DNA from: Acidobacteriota bacterium | GTDB lineage: Bacteria; Acidobacteriota; Terriglobia; Bryobacterales; JACQDG01 | Assembly (NCBI GenBank): GCA_016201185.1 | Contig: JACQDG010000161.1 | Location: 1 to 6,260 of the forward strand | Reading direction: 5' to 3' | DNA length: 6,260 nucleotides | In this document: positions 1-6,142 of the stretch, one piece after another | Numbering within the stretch: position 1 is the first letter of the stretch | Layout of the letters: each line of letters opens with the position of its first letter | Program-made: the position numbers and the translations under genes | The notes under the pieces: generated by a model | What the model was told of the DNA's origin: nothing | Databases searched by the model: none | The model's input: only the letters and a program-made list of their open reading frames with translations

Positions 1-508
1 CCGTGTCGCCGGGGCGCAGGCGGGTTTCCTCCAGGCCCCGCATCACGCAGGCCAGGGGCTCGACCATGGCAGCGTCGGGATAGCCAACGTGCGCGGGAAT
101 TTCATACATGTTGCGCTTGACGATGGGCCCCGGGATGCGGATGTACTCGGCGTAGGCGCCGTTGTTGAACAGCAGGTTCTCGCACAGGTTCTCCTGGCCG
201 CGGGCGCAAAAGTAGCAGCTCTGGCAGGGCGCCGAATTGGCTGCCACCACCCGCTGGCCGACCCGGAAGTTCCGGACCTCGCTGCCGACCTCGACCACAT
301 CTCCCGCCAGTTCGTGGCCCAGAACCGCCGGCGGCACGATCATGCGGGCATGGTAGCCCCGACGAAACACCTTGAGGTCGGTGCCGCAGGTCAGCGCGAC
401 ATCCACCTTGACCAGCACGTCGGAGGGTTCGAGCCGTGGAACGCTGACCTGTTCCACCCGCAGTTCCTCTTTGCCGTAGAGCACGGCGGCCATCATTTCC
501 GTTTTCAC
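1..508 (-). CDS. Zn-dependent medium-chain alcohol/polyol dehydrogenase, N-terminal half (runs off left edge)
   Basis: This is the N-terminal 169 residues of a second zinc-dependent medium-chain dehydrogenase (MDR/GroES-like fold); the Rossmann half lies outside the window. Visible zinc-site features are the catalytic Cys at residue 41 (TCGTDLK), GHE at 64-66, and the four structural-zinc cysteines at 95, 98, 101 and 109 (spacing C-x2-C-x2-C-x7-C). A VEP motif at 149-151 carries the extra Glu ligand seen in sorbitol/threonine dehydrogenase-type members. I chose GTG at 508 because an AGGTGAG Shine-Dalgarno sits 5 bases upstream; ATG codons at 496 and 493 are alternatives. It starts 12 bases after the stop of the preceding dehydrogenase, so the two are surely co-transcribed. 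It is paralogous to that neighbour but clearly diverged, not a recent duplicate. The substrate cannot be read from sequence. Its place after hpnG suggests reduction or oxidation on the ribose-derived side chain of hopanoids, which is inference. Confidence 0.9.
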   Translation of the reverse strand, partial: MKTEMMAAVLYGKEELRVEQVSVPRLEPSDVLVKVDVALTCGTDLKVFRRGYHARMIVPPAVLGHELAGDVVEVGSEVRNFRVGQRVVAANSAPCQSCYFCARGQENLCENLLFNNGAYAEYIRIPGPIVKRNMYEIPAHVGYPDAAMVEPLACVMRGLEETRLRPGDT

Positions 509-513
509 AATAA

Positions 514-520
514 CTCACCT
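514..520 (-). promoter_or_regulatory. Ribosome binding site for the second dehydrogenase
   Basis: The minus strand reads AGGTGAG directly after the TAG stop of the upstream dehydrogenase (521-523), followed by 5 bases and a GTG. It decides the GTG start at 508 over the in-frame ATGs at 496 and 493. Confidence 0.7.
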
Positions 521-1564
521 CTAGGGGTGCACAATGATCTTTAGAGAATGGCCGTCCGGGTGGGTGGCCATCCGAATGCCGGCGTGAATTTGGTCCAAGG
601 GCAGACGGTGCGAAATCAAATCCTCGACCGGTAAATCCCCGTCAAACACTAATCCCGCCGATTCCTGCTGCAAGTCTATATCGGCGCTGTAGCAGCCTAA
701 CACGGTGCGCTCCTGCGCGCAAATGCCCGCCCCGTCCAGCTCGACCTTTTCCCGCGCAGAGGTCTGCGCGAACAAGAGGATCCGCGCGCCCGGCCGGCTC
801 AGACGCATGGCCTGTTCGACCACTCCCGGCCCCGCCGCCGCCACAAAGACGGCATCGGCCCCGCGGCCCTCGGTCGCCGCCAGTATCCACTCGGCTGCCT
901 CGTTGCCGGTGGGATCAAAGGCCTGGGAGGCGCCCAGTTTCCGCGCCAGATGGCGGCGTGGCTCCAACACGTCGGTGGCAAACACCACCGGCCCCCGCCG
1001 CGCCAGCAGCATGGTGAACAGCAACCCGATGGGTCCCTGTCCCAATACTGCCACCGTTTCCCCGGCCTGAATCTCTGATTTTACAACAGCTTTGAGGCAA
1101 GTGTTCACTGGTTCTACAAAACAGGCCCGGTCAAAACTCACCCTGGGGGGTATGCGGACCACCCCGCCGCGGACAATCCAGTCCATCACCCGGACGTATT
1201 GGGCGAAGCCACCGCCGGCCGGCTCAAAGCCCGCCGTAATGCCCACCCGCTTGTAAACCTCGCATTGCGCGTACAGGCGATGCCGGCAATAGAAGCAGTT
1301 ACGGCAAGGGATGTGATGAAATAGGGCTACCCGGTCGCCAGGCCGGAAGCCTTCCGCGCCGGGGCCTGCCTCGACGACGACCCCGGCCGTTTCGTGACCG
1401 TAAATCCTGGGCGGCGGCAGCAGGTCGTAGGCGATCTTCTTCAGGTCGGTGTGACAGATGCCGCACGCCTCGACCCGCACCAGCAGCTCGCCCGGGCCGA
1501 TTTGCGGGATGGGCGTCGGCTCGACCTTCACCGTCTGATGGCCGCGATACACAGCAGCCTGCAT
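521..1564 (-). CDS. Zn-dependent medium-chain alcohol/polyol dehydrogenase (complete)
   Basis: A complete 347-residue MDR-family dehydrogenase, the usual length for threonine/sorbitol-type enzymes. It has a catalytic-zinc Cys at 37 (GICHTD), GHE at 56-58, structural-zinc cysteines at 87, 90, 93 and 101, and VEP at 150-152. The Rossmann NAD(P) loop GQGPIG is at 175-180. An Asp at 198, at the end of the second strand (FATD), favours NAD(H), although arginines follow at 203-204. The frame is open up to 1639, overlapping hpnG, but ATG at 1564 is preferred. It has AAGGA 7 bases upstream, and the protein then begins in the family pattern (MQAAVYRG). This leaves a 49-base gap after hpnG with no terminator that I can see. 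It is cytosolic, with no signal peptide. Known family role: reversible oxidation of alcohols, including reduction of sugars or sugar phosphates (for example the TarJ-type ribulose-5-phosphate reductases). Inferred role: reduction of ribosylhopane or phosphoribosylhopane towards bacteriohopanetetrol. The substrate is unproven. Confidence 0.93.
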   Translation of the reverse strand: MQAAVYRGHQTVKVEPTPIPQIGPGELLVRVEACGICHTDLKKIAYDLLPPPRIYGHETAGVVVEAGPGAEGFRPGDRVALFHHIPCRNCFYCRHRLYAQCEVYKRVGITAGFEPAGGGFAQYVRVMDWIVRGGVVRIPPRVSFDRACFVEPVNTCLKAVVKSEIQAGETVAVLGQGPIGLLFTMLLARRGPVVFATDVLEPRRHLARKLGASQAFDPTGNEAAEWILAATEGRGADAVFVAAAGPGVVEQAMRLSRPGARILLFAQTSAREKVELDGAGICAQERTVLGCYSADIDLQQESAGLVFDGDLPVEDLISHRLPLDQIHAGIRMATHPDGHSLKIIVHP

Positions 1565-1571
1565 CAGGCCG

Positions 1572-1576
1572 TCCTT
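1572..1576 (-). promoter_or_regulatory. Ribosome binding site for the first dehydrogenase
   Basis: The minus strand reads AAGGA, 7 bases before ATG at 1564. This is the strongest Shine-Dalgarno among the junctions here. It supports that start over the longer frame beginning at 1639, which would overlap the end of hpnG. Confidence 0.7.
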
Positions 1577-1613
1577 GAGCCCCCGCTCAGTGGTCGCTGC
1601 CGTCGCTGTTGCC

Positions 1614-2339
1614 TCAGCCTTCAAATTGAACACTCCCAAAAAACGCTCCCAGCGCCCGGGCGGCCTGCCTTGCCCGGCGCCAGAAAAGTAACAATTCTTT
1701 CCACCGCGCCGGGCTCAGGCCGGCTTGGGCAACCACCCGTGCCTTGGAAAACCTGCCGTCGTCCAGCAGAGCCCGGTTATAGTCGATGGCGAACGACGCT
1801 GTCACGTCGTCGCTCACGGCGCGGATGCAGTAAAAGGGCAGGTTCCGCTTTTTGGCTTCGGCTGCCACGCCTGCCGCTTCCATCTCCACCGCCAGGGCTC
1901 CGGTTAATCGAAGCTCTCTCTTCCCCTGCGCGGACTGCACAAACCGATCGACCGTCAGCACGATTCCGCGCCCTATCCCGCCGGCCGGCGCCCCCTTCGG
2001 CCAGCAAGCAGGAAACTCGGCCGGTGGATCGAGCGACAAAACTCGATCCGCCACCACCACCTGGCCGGGCCGCAGCGCCGGGTCTAGGCCGCCGCACCAG
2101 CCGGTGGAAACCAGAGCGCGCAGCAGATACTGCCCGGCAGCCCGCTCGACGGCCCGCGCCGCGTTGGCTCGGCCCGCGCCGCTGGCCGCCAGAACCACCG
2201 GCCTTCCGCCCAGCAGGCCGACCCTCGACCACTCGAGATCCAACCTGGCGCGCGATCTCTTGCTCAACTGCCCGGCGATGGGCTCCAGCTCCATGCGGCT
2301 GGAGGCCACGATCAGCAGTAATGGTTCTCGCGAAACCAC
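1614..2339 (-). CDS. hpnG: Hopanoid-associated nucleoside phosphorylase HpnG (adenosylhopane phosphorylase)
   Basis: This is a 241-residue protein of the PNP/UDP/MTA-SAH nucleosidase superfamily. In hopanoid clusters it removes adenine from adenosylhopane to give (phospho)ribosylhopane, the step after HpnH. Visible features are an N-terminal hydrophobic strand LLLIVASS (7-14), the glycine-rich VSTGWCGGLDPALRPGQ segment (77-93), VEMEA at 151-155 (the ribose-contacting Met-Glu pair of this fold), and the Ser-Asp pair at 176-177 in RAVSDD, the position of the catalytic Asp in MTA/SAH nucleosidases. The C-terminus carries a basic helical segment (210-232). GTG at 2339 is taken as the start because a TGA lies immediately upstream in frame and later starts would cut the first strand. 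It overlaps the end of hpnA by 28 bases, indicating translational coupling. The alternative reading, a plain MTA/SAH nucleosidase, is made unlikely by the neighbours. Confidence 0.88.
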   Translation of the reverse strand: MVSREPLLLIVASSRMELEPIAGQLSKRSRARLDLEWSRVGLLGGRPVVLAASGAGRANAARAVERAAGQYLLRALVSTGWCGGLDPALRPGQVVVADRVLSLDPPAEFPACWPKGAPAGGIGRGIVLTVDRFVQSAQGKRELRLTGALAVEMEAAGVAAEAKKRNLPFYCIRAVSDDVTASFAIDYNRALLDDGRFSKARVVAQAGLSPARWKELLLFWRRARQAARALGAFFGSVQFEG

Positions 2340-3097
2340 TCAATCGCGCGCCGCAGCGCTTCTTCCACCGGTCCGGGCTGGAAACCCAGCTCCCGCTCGG
2401 CCTTGTCGGTGCGCACAAACATTTTCTTGCGCGACATCCGAACCGCTTCGAGCGAAGCCCGCGGCTCCTTGCTCGTCACGCGGGCCCAGGCTGTTCCGAC
2501 CGCGGCATAGGTCCAGGCCACGGCGTACGGAATCTGCACCTTAGGCGCCGGCCTTCCGCCGAGCCGTCCCAGCTCCTCCAGGATCTCCCGGAGGGTCATG
2601 TTCCGGGCGCCCAAAATGTAGCGCTCGCCCGGGCGCCCGCGCTCGGCCGCCAACAGATGGCCCAGCGCCACATCACGGACATCCACCAGGTTCAGGCCCG
2701 TATCCACATAGGCCGGCGTACGGCCCAGCAGAAAGTCCACGATGATCCGTCCGGTCGGGGTCGGCTTGATATCCCGATCCCCCACCGGCGCCGTGGGATT
2801 CACCACCACCACCGGCAAGCCGCCCCGGGCATATTCGAGCGCCACCTGCTCGGCCAGGAACTTGGAGCGCTTGTAAGCGCCCGCCATGTCGCCCAGGCTC
2901 ACCGGAGACTGTTCGTCGCCGGGCGTCCCATCACCTATTACACCAATGCATCCCACCGTGCTGGTGTAGACGACGCGCCGGACCCCGGCCCCCCGCGCCG
3001 CTTCCAGCAAGTTCCGGGTCCCGTCCACGTTGGAGCGGTACAACTCCGACGGGTCGGGCGCCCACAGCCGGTAATCGGCTGCCAGGTGGTAGACCAA
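2312..3097 (-). CDS. hpnA: Hopanoid-associated sugar epimerase/reductase HpnA, missing its N-terminus
   Basis: This is an extended short-chain dehydrogenase of the HpnA type, found in hopanoid clusters; its exact reaction is not settled. Counting from the TTG at 3097, the visible features are LAADYRLW (5-12), SNVDGTRN (22-29), the catalytic Ser/Thr region VYTSTVG (43-49), the YxxxK pair Y75/K79 (YKRSK), and the substrate-side IKPTPTGRIIVD motif (110-121). The C-terminus ends naturally in WFRENHYC. What is missing is the start. The homologous frame begins near 3118-3121, just after an in-frame TGA at 3122-3124, in a segment (ARAAAGCELVYH) that normally lies about 60 residues into HpnA. The whole first strand and the glycine-rich NAD-binding loop (TGATGFxG in the family) are therefore absent, and there is no good start codon; TTG at 3097 is only the first possible one. 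As written it cannot bind NAD(P) normally. It is either a remnant or an artefact of a missing segment. The family call is strong; the status as a working gene is doubtful. Confidence 0.85.
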   Translation of the reverse strand: MVYHLAADYRLWAPDPSELYRSNVDGTRNLLEAARGAGVRRVVYTSTVGCIGVIGDGTPGDEQSPVSLGDMAGAYKRSKFLAEQVALEYARGGLPVVVVNPTAPVGDRDIKPTPTGRIIVDFLLGRTPAYVDTGLNLVDVRDVALGHLLAAERGRPGERYILGARNMTLREILEELGRLGGRPAPKVQIPYAVAWTYAAVGTAWARVTSKEPRASLEAVRMSRKKMFVRTDKAERELGFQPGPVEEALRRAIEWFRENHYC

Positions 3098-4247
3098 CTC
3101 GCAACCGGCCGCCGCCCGAGCTCAAGGCCCAGCTCAGCATCCGAAAGCCGTCGCCCAACTTCGAGTTAATGCCCAGAGCGGCGGAGGGCTCATAGCCGCA
3201 GTGCACCATGCAGTCCTGGCAGCGCGGATCGGGGCCGCCGTGCCCGTAGTTTTCCCACGGCGTCTGGGTCATCAATTCCTCGAAGGTCTTGTAGTGCCCG
3301 TCGGTGATCAGGTAGCAGGGGCCCTTCCAGCCTTTCACGTTGTAGGTCGGGTTCCCCCACGCCGTGCAGGGCAGCTCCCGGGCTCCCTGCAGGAATTCCT
3401 GATAAGCCGGCGTGTTGTTCAGCTTGAACCGGCGGCCGATCCGGTCAATGCCCTTGAACTTTTCGCGGATGTCCTCGCGGCTGAGGAAAATCTCCCGGTT
3501 CTCCACTGCGGTGTAGCCGTAAGCAGGCGAAAGCATGTGGCCGTCGACATCAAACTGCTCGAGGTACTCGAACAGGGCCTCAATCTCTTTCATATCCGTT
3601 TCCTTGTAGACGGTGGTGTTGGTGCAGACCAGGAAACCGGCGGCCTTGGCGGCCTTGACGCCCTCGATGGCTTCGCGGAAAACGCCTTCACGCTCCACGC
3701 AAATGTCGTGGGTCTTCTCCAACCCGTCCAGGTGGACGTTGAAGAAGAAGCGGCGGTCCGGGTGAAACTCGTGCAGCCGCTTCACCAGGAACATGCCGTT
3801 GGTGCAGAGATAGATATGACGCTTGCGCTCCAGGATACCCTTCACCAGCTCGCCGATCTGGGGGTACATCATCGGCTCGCCGCCGCAGATGGAGACGATG
3901 GGCGCGCCGCATTCCTCGACGGCGGCCAAGCATTCCTCGAGCGGCAGCCGCTCGGTGATGGTCGATTCGTACTCCCGGATGCGACCGCAGCCAGTGCAGG
4001 TGAGGTTGCAGGCATGCAGCGGCTCGAGCATCAGCACCAGCGGGAACCGCTTCTTCAGCATGGGATTCCGGGCCAGGGCGCCGGTGGTCGAAGTGGCTCC
4101 ATCCGCCACGGCCCCGGTAGGGGCGCCCTTTTCACCGAGGATGGGAAACAGCTCGTTGGCCGCCAGCCGGGGCGCCGCATCGCGCTGCCATTCCGGGCGG
4201 GGCCGGGCCTTGTTCTTGAGGATGTATCCCGCCATGGAGGCGGCCAT
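2931..4247 (-). CDS. hpnH: Radical SAM adenosylhopane synthase HpnH, with an aberrant out-of-frame tail
   Basis: HpnH uses S-adenosylmethionine and a 4Fe-4S cluster to add a 5'-deoxyadenosyl radical to hopene (diploptene), giving adenosylhopane. Counting from ATG at 4247, the radical SAM motif CNLTCTGC (C-x3-C-x2-C) is at residues 80-87 and the SAM-binding GGEP at 122-125. YLCTNG (146-151) and VHLDG (171-175) mark further barrel strands. A C-terminal Cys-rich stretch CQDCMVHCG ends near 351. A stretch of about 45 residues (about 16-63) between GYILKNK and KKRFPLVLMLEPL is longer than the short linker I know from proteobacterial HpnH. ATG at 4247 (or 4235) is chosen because the frame upstream of it is the antiphase of shc. 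No Shine-Dalgarno precedes it. HpnH-like sequence ends at about 3120 (GFRMLSWALS). The remaining 62 codons to the TGA at 2931 are hpnA DNA read out of frame, so the normal stop has probably been lost. Confidence 0.9.
   Translation of the reverse strand: MAASMAGYILKNKARPRPEWQRDAAPRLAANELFPILGEKGAPTGAVADGATSTTGALARNPMLKKRFPLVLMLEPLHACNLTCTGCGRIREYESTITERLPLEECLAAVEECGAPIVSICGGEPMMYPQIGELVKGILERKRHIYLCTNGMFLVKRLHEFHPDRRFFFNVHLDGLEKTHDICVEREGVFREAIEGVKAAKAAGFLVCTNTTVYKETDMKEIEALFEYLEQFDVDGHMLSPAYGYTAVENREIFLSREDIREKFKGIDRIGRRFKLNNTPAYQEFLQGARELPCTAWGNPTYNVKGWKGPCYLITDGHYKTFEELMTQTPWENYGHGGPDPRCQDCMVHCGYEPSAALGINSKLGDGFRMLSWALSSGGGRLRVGLPPGSRLPAVGARPVGVVPLQRGRDPELAGSGAGGRGPARRLHQHGGMHWCNR
3113..3125 (-). 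other. hpnH/hpnA fusion junction (apparent deletion or assembly collapse)
   Basis: HpnH-like coding sequence ends and HpnA-like coding sequence begins, in another frame, within about 10 bases centred on the palindrome GAGCTC at 3117-3122. A TGA in the hpnA frame lies at 3122-3124. Compared with the families, about 60 hpnA codons plus the normal hpnH stop and any spacer are missing here. Confidence 0.7.
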
Positions 4248-4263
4248 GCCGATCAAACCCGGG
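4248..4263 (-). other. shc/hpnH junction with missing sequence
   Basis: The cyclase frame runs to CGG GTT and then meets TGA at 4253-4255, where the family normally continues Phe-Tyr-Leu. The hpnH ATG follows 5 bases later, with no Shine-Dalgarno. Upstream of that ATG, Leu-Ile-Gly codons in the hpnH frame look like real HpnH sequence, which suggests its own first residues are lost too. A CCCGGG palindrome lies at 4258-4263. Confidence 0.6.
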
Positions 4264-6142
4264 GGAAGCCCGTGCCGGTGAACCACGGCTCATCCCAGCC
4301 ACCGGAAGTGTTCTGCGTCTCTAGGAGGTATTGCAGGCCCCGGCGGACGCTGCTGCTCGAATAGTCGCCCGTGGCGAACAGGCCCATCAGAGCCCAGGCG
4401 GTTTGAGAAGCCGTGCTAGGGCCGCACCCCCTTAAGGAGGGGTTGTCGTAGCTGGCGCAGGATTCGCCCCAGCCACCGTCGGCGTTCTGGAAGGAACGGA
4501 TCCATTCGCCGGCCTGGATGATCCGGGCCTCGCGAGGATCGACCCCGGCGGCCCGCAGCCCGCGCAGGGCGAAACAGGTCCCGTAAATATAATTGACTCC
4601 CCAGCGGCCTATCCAGCTTCCGTCCGGCTCTTGCGTCTTTCGCAGGTAGGCGATGCCGCGGGCTACGGCCGGATGGTTCCGGTCCAGGCCCATGGCGCAC
4701 AGGGCTTCCAGAACCCGCCCCGTGATGTCGGCGCAGGACGGATCGAGCATGGCGTTATGGTCGGCGAAGGGGACCTGGGTCAGAATCCACCGGTCGTTGT
4801 CCTTGTCGAAGGCCGCCCAGCCTCCATCCTTCGATTGCATCGAAAGGACCCACTCGAGAGCCCTCCGCTCGGTCCCCCGCTGCGCCTCGCGGTCCAACGC
4901 CTGGGCGTACCGCAGCGCCAGCAGAACCATGGCCGTGTCGTCAATATCGGGGTAAGACTCGTTGGCGTATTCGAAATACCACCCGCCCGGCTCGGCCTGG
5001 CGGTTCTTCACCGCCCAATCGCCCCGGCGACGGACTTCTTTCGCTAAAAGCCAGTCGGCAGAGCGGGCCAAAGCTGCCTCGACGTGCCGGTCGCCTTCGG
5101 CATTGGCGACTCCCAGCGCAAACGCCGCGAGGGCCGTATCCCACACCGGCGAAAAGCACGGCTGCAGGCGCAGCGTGCCATGCTCCCGGATGGACAGATC
5201 CTCAAACTGCCGGATCGCCCGGCGCAAAATCGGATGCCCGGGGCCATAGCCCAACTCGGTCAGGGCCAGGATCGAGTTCAACATCGAGGGGAAGATGGCG
5301 CCCAAGCCGTCGGAAGTTTCCATCCGCTCGAGAATCCACTTCTCCGCCTCCCGAATGGCCTTCTTGCGCATCGGCAGGAAGCCGGACCTCTCCCAGATCT
5401 TGAGCAGGCGGTCCAGGGCCCAAAAACCATCGGCCCAGCTCCACCCCAGCCGCCGCGCGCCTCGACGTTGGCGGGCATAGAGTTCGGCGAGGTTAAAGCC
5501 TGCCGGCACTGGCTTCCTGGGCCGCAGGGCGCAAAGGATCGACAGCGGGACCACGATCGCCCGGGTCCAGGAAGACATCTCGTAGATGTTGATATAGGCC
5601 GACGGCGATAAGAGAATCAGTTCCGGCGGGATGGTGGGCGTCTTCTCGACTTCGTAGAGGCCGAAAAAGCTGAGGTAAATGCGGGTGTAGCTGTTGGCTT
5701 TATCGAGGCCACCCTGCTCCAGAATGCACTGGCAAGCCGCCTTCATGTGCGGCGCATCCGGCGAGTCGCCGGCGAGCTTCAGCGCAAAATAGGCTTTCAC
5801 GGTGGCGCTGATGTCGTCCGGCCCGCCGGGGTAAATGCTCCAACCGCCCGATTCGTTCTGGCCTTCGCGGATATAGCAGGCCGCTTCGCAGACCTTATGG
5901 GCCTCTTTCGGATGCCAGGAGCTGTCCGGCGAAGGGGGATCCGTCCAAAGCTGAAGCAGGATGTAGTCGGACTCCAGGGTAGTGTCGGCTTCGAGCTCTC
6001 CTACCCAATAGCCTTCCGGCGAATGGAGGTTCAGCAGGCGCCGGGAAGCGCGCCGGATGGCCTCACCCAAACTGCCGGATTCCTCGGGTGCGGCCCGGCC
6101 GGAGCCGGGAAAGCTCGAGGCTGCCTGGCTATCAACCGTCAT
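4253..6142 (-). CDS. shc: Squalene-hopene cyclase, lacking the C-terminal end
   Basis: This is a class II triterpene cyclase (SHC/HpnF), a monotopic membrane protein that cyclises squalene to hopene and hopanol. It has 629 residues with repeated QW-type motifs across both alpha-barrel domains (for example 435-445, 504-510, 551-559, 609-616). The acid motif DIDD is at 399-402, so Asp401 is the expected catalytic proton donor. Other conserved pieces are SPVWDTALA (331-339), GDWAVK (374-379), PDGSWIGRWGVNYIYGT (506-522) and GPSTASQTAWALMGL (574-588). The protein stops right after TGTGFPRV (622-629). In the Alicyclobacillus enzyme the same place is followed by about 27 more residues, including active-site aromatics numbered Phe605, Tyr609 and Tyr612; only the Phe601 equivalent remains. 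ATG at 6142 overlaps the upstream stop as ATGA, implying translational coupling. The gene looks normal elsewhere; the truncation sits exactly at the junction with hpnH. Confidence 0.95.
   Translation of the reverse strand: MTVDSQAASSFPGSGRAAPEESGSLGEAIRRASRRLLNLHSPEGYWVGELEADTTLESDYILLQLWTDPPSPDSSWHPKEAHKVCEAACYIREGQNESGGWSIYPGGPDDISATVKAYFALKLAGDSPDAPHMKAACQCILEQGGLDKANSYTRIYLSFFGLYEVEKTPTIPPELILLSPSAYINIYEMSSWTRAIVVPLSILCALRPRKPVPAGFNLAELYARQRRGARRLGWSWADGFWALDRLLKIWERSGFLPMRKKAIREAEKWILERMETSDGLGAIFPSMLNSILALTELGYGPGHPILRRAIRQFEDLSIREHGTLRLQPCFSPVWDTALAAFALGVANAEGDRHVEAALARSADWLLAKEVRRRGDWAVKNRQAEPGGWYFEYANESYPDIDDTAMVLLALRYAQALDREAQRGTERRALEWVLSMQSKDGGWAAFDKDNDRWILTQVPFADHNAMLDPSCADITGRVLEALCAMGLDRNHPAVARGIAYLRKTQEPDGSWIGRWGVNYIYGTCFALRGLRAAGVDPREARIIQAGEWIRSFQNADGGWGESCASYDNPSLRGCGPSTASQTAWALMGLFATGDYSSSSVRRGLQYLLETQNTSGGWDEPWFTGTGFPRV

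Noticed and set aside
102..518. 138-codon minus-strand frame over the left-edge dehydrogenase
   Set aside because: It is an out-of-frame shadow; the neighbouring frame from GTG 508 carries all zinc-ligand motifs and stays open to the edge, so there is no frameshift.
1565..1639. Longer N-terminus for the first dehydrogenase starting at 1639
   Set aside because: The extra 25 residues overlap hpnG, do not resemble MDR N-termini, and a good AAGGA site points to ATG at 1564.
1394..3169. 591-codon open frame on the plus strand antisense to hpnA, hpnG and the first dehydrogenase
   Set aside because: Its protein is Arg/Pro/Ala-rich low-complexity sequence with no motif. It is the expected antisense opening of GC-rich genes that match known families on the other strand.
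2931..4247. A true HpnH-HpnA fusion enzyme
   Set aside because: The two parts are in different frames, so the read-through yields a nonsense tail rather than an HpnA domain.
4248..4286. hpnH start at GTG 4286
   Set aside because: Most of the extra 13 codons are the conserved cyclase DEPWFTGTGF segment read in another frame.
3201..4364. 387-codon plus-strand open frame antisense to hpnH
   Set aside because: It mirrors the hpnH coding strand codon for codon and shows no family motif. hpnH has clear radical SAM motifs.
4428..4443. Near-palindrome around CCTTAAGG followed by G-rich bases, resembling a terminator stem or strong ribosome binding site
   Set aside because: It lies inside the conserved NPSLRGCGPSTASQ coding segment of the cyclase, has no T-run or suitable start after it, and is explained by codon choice.
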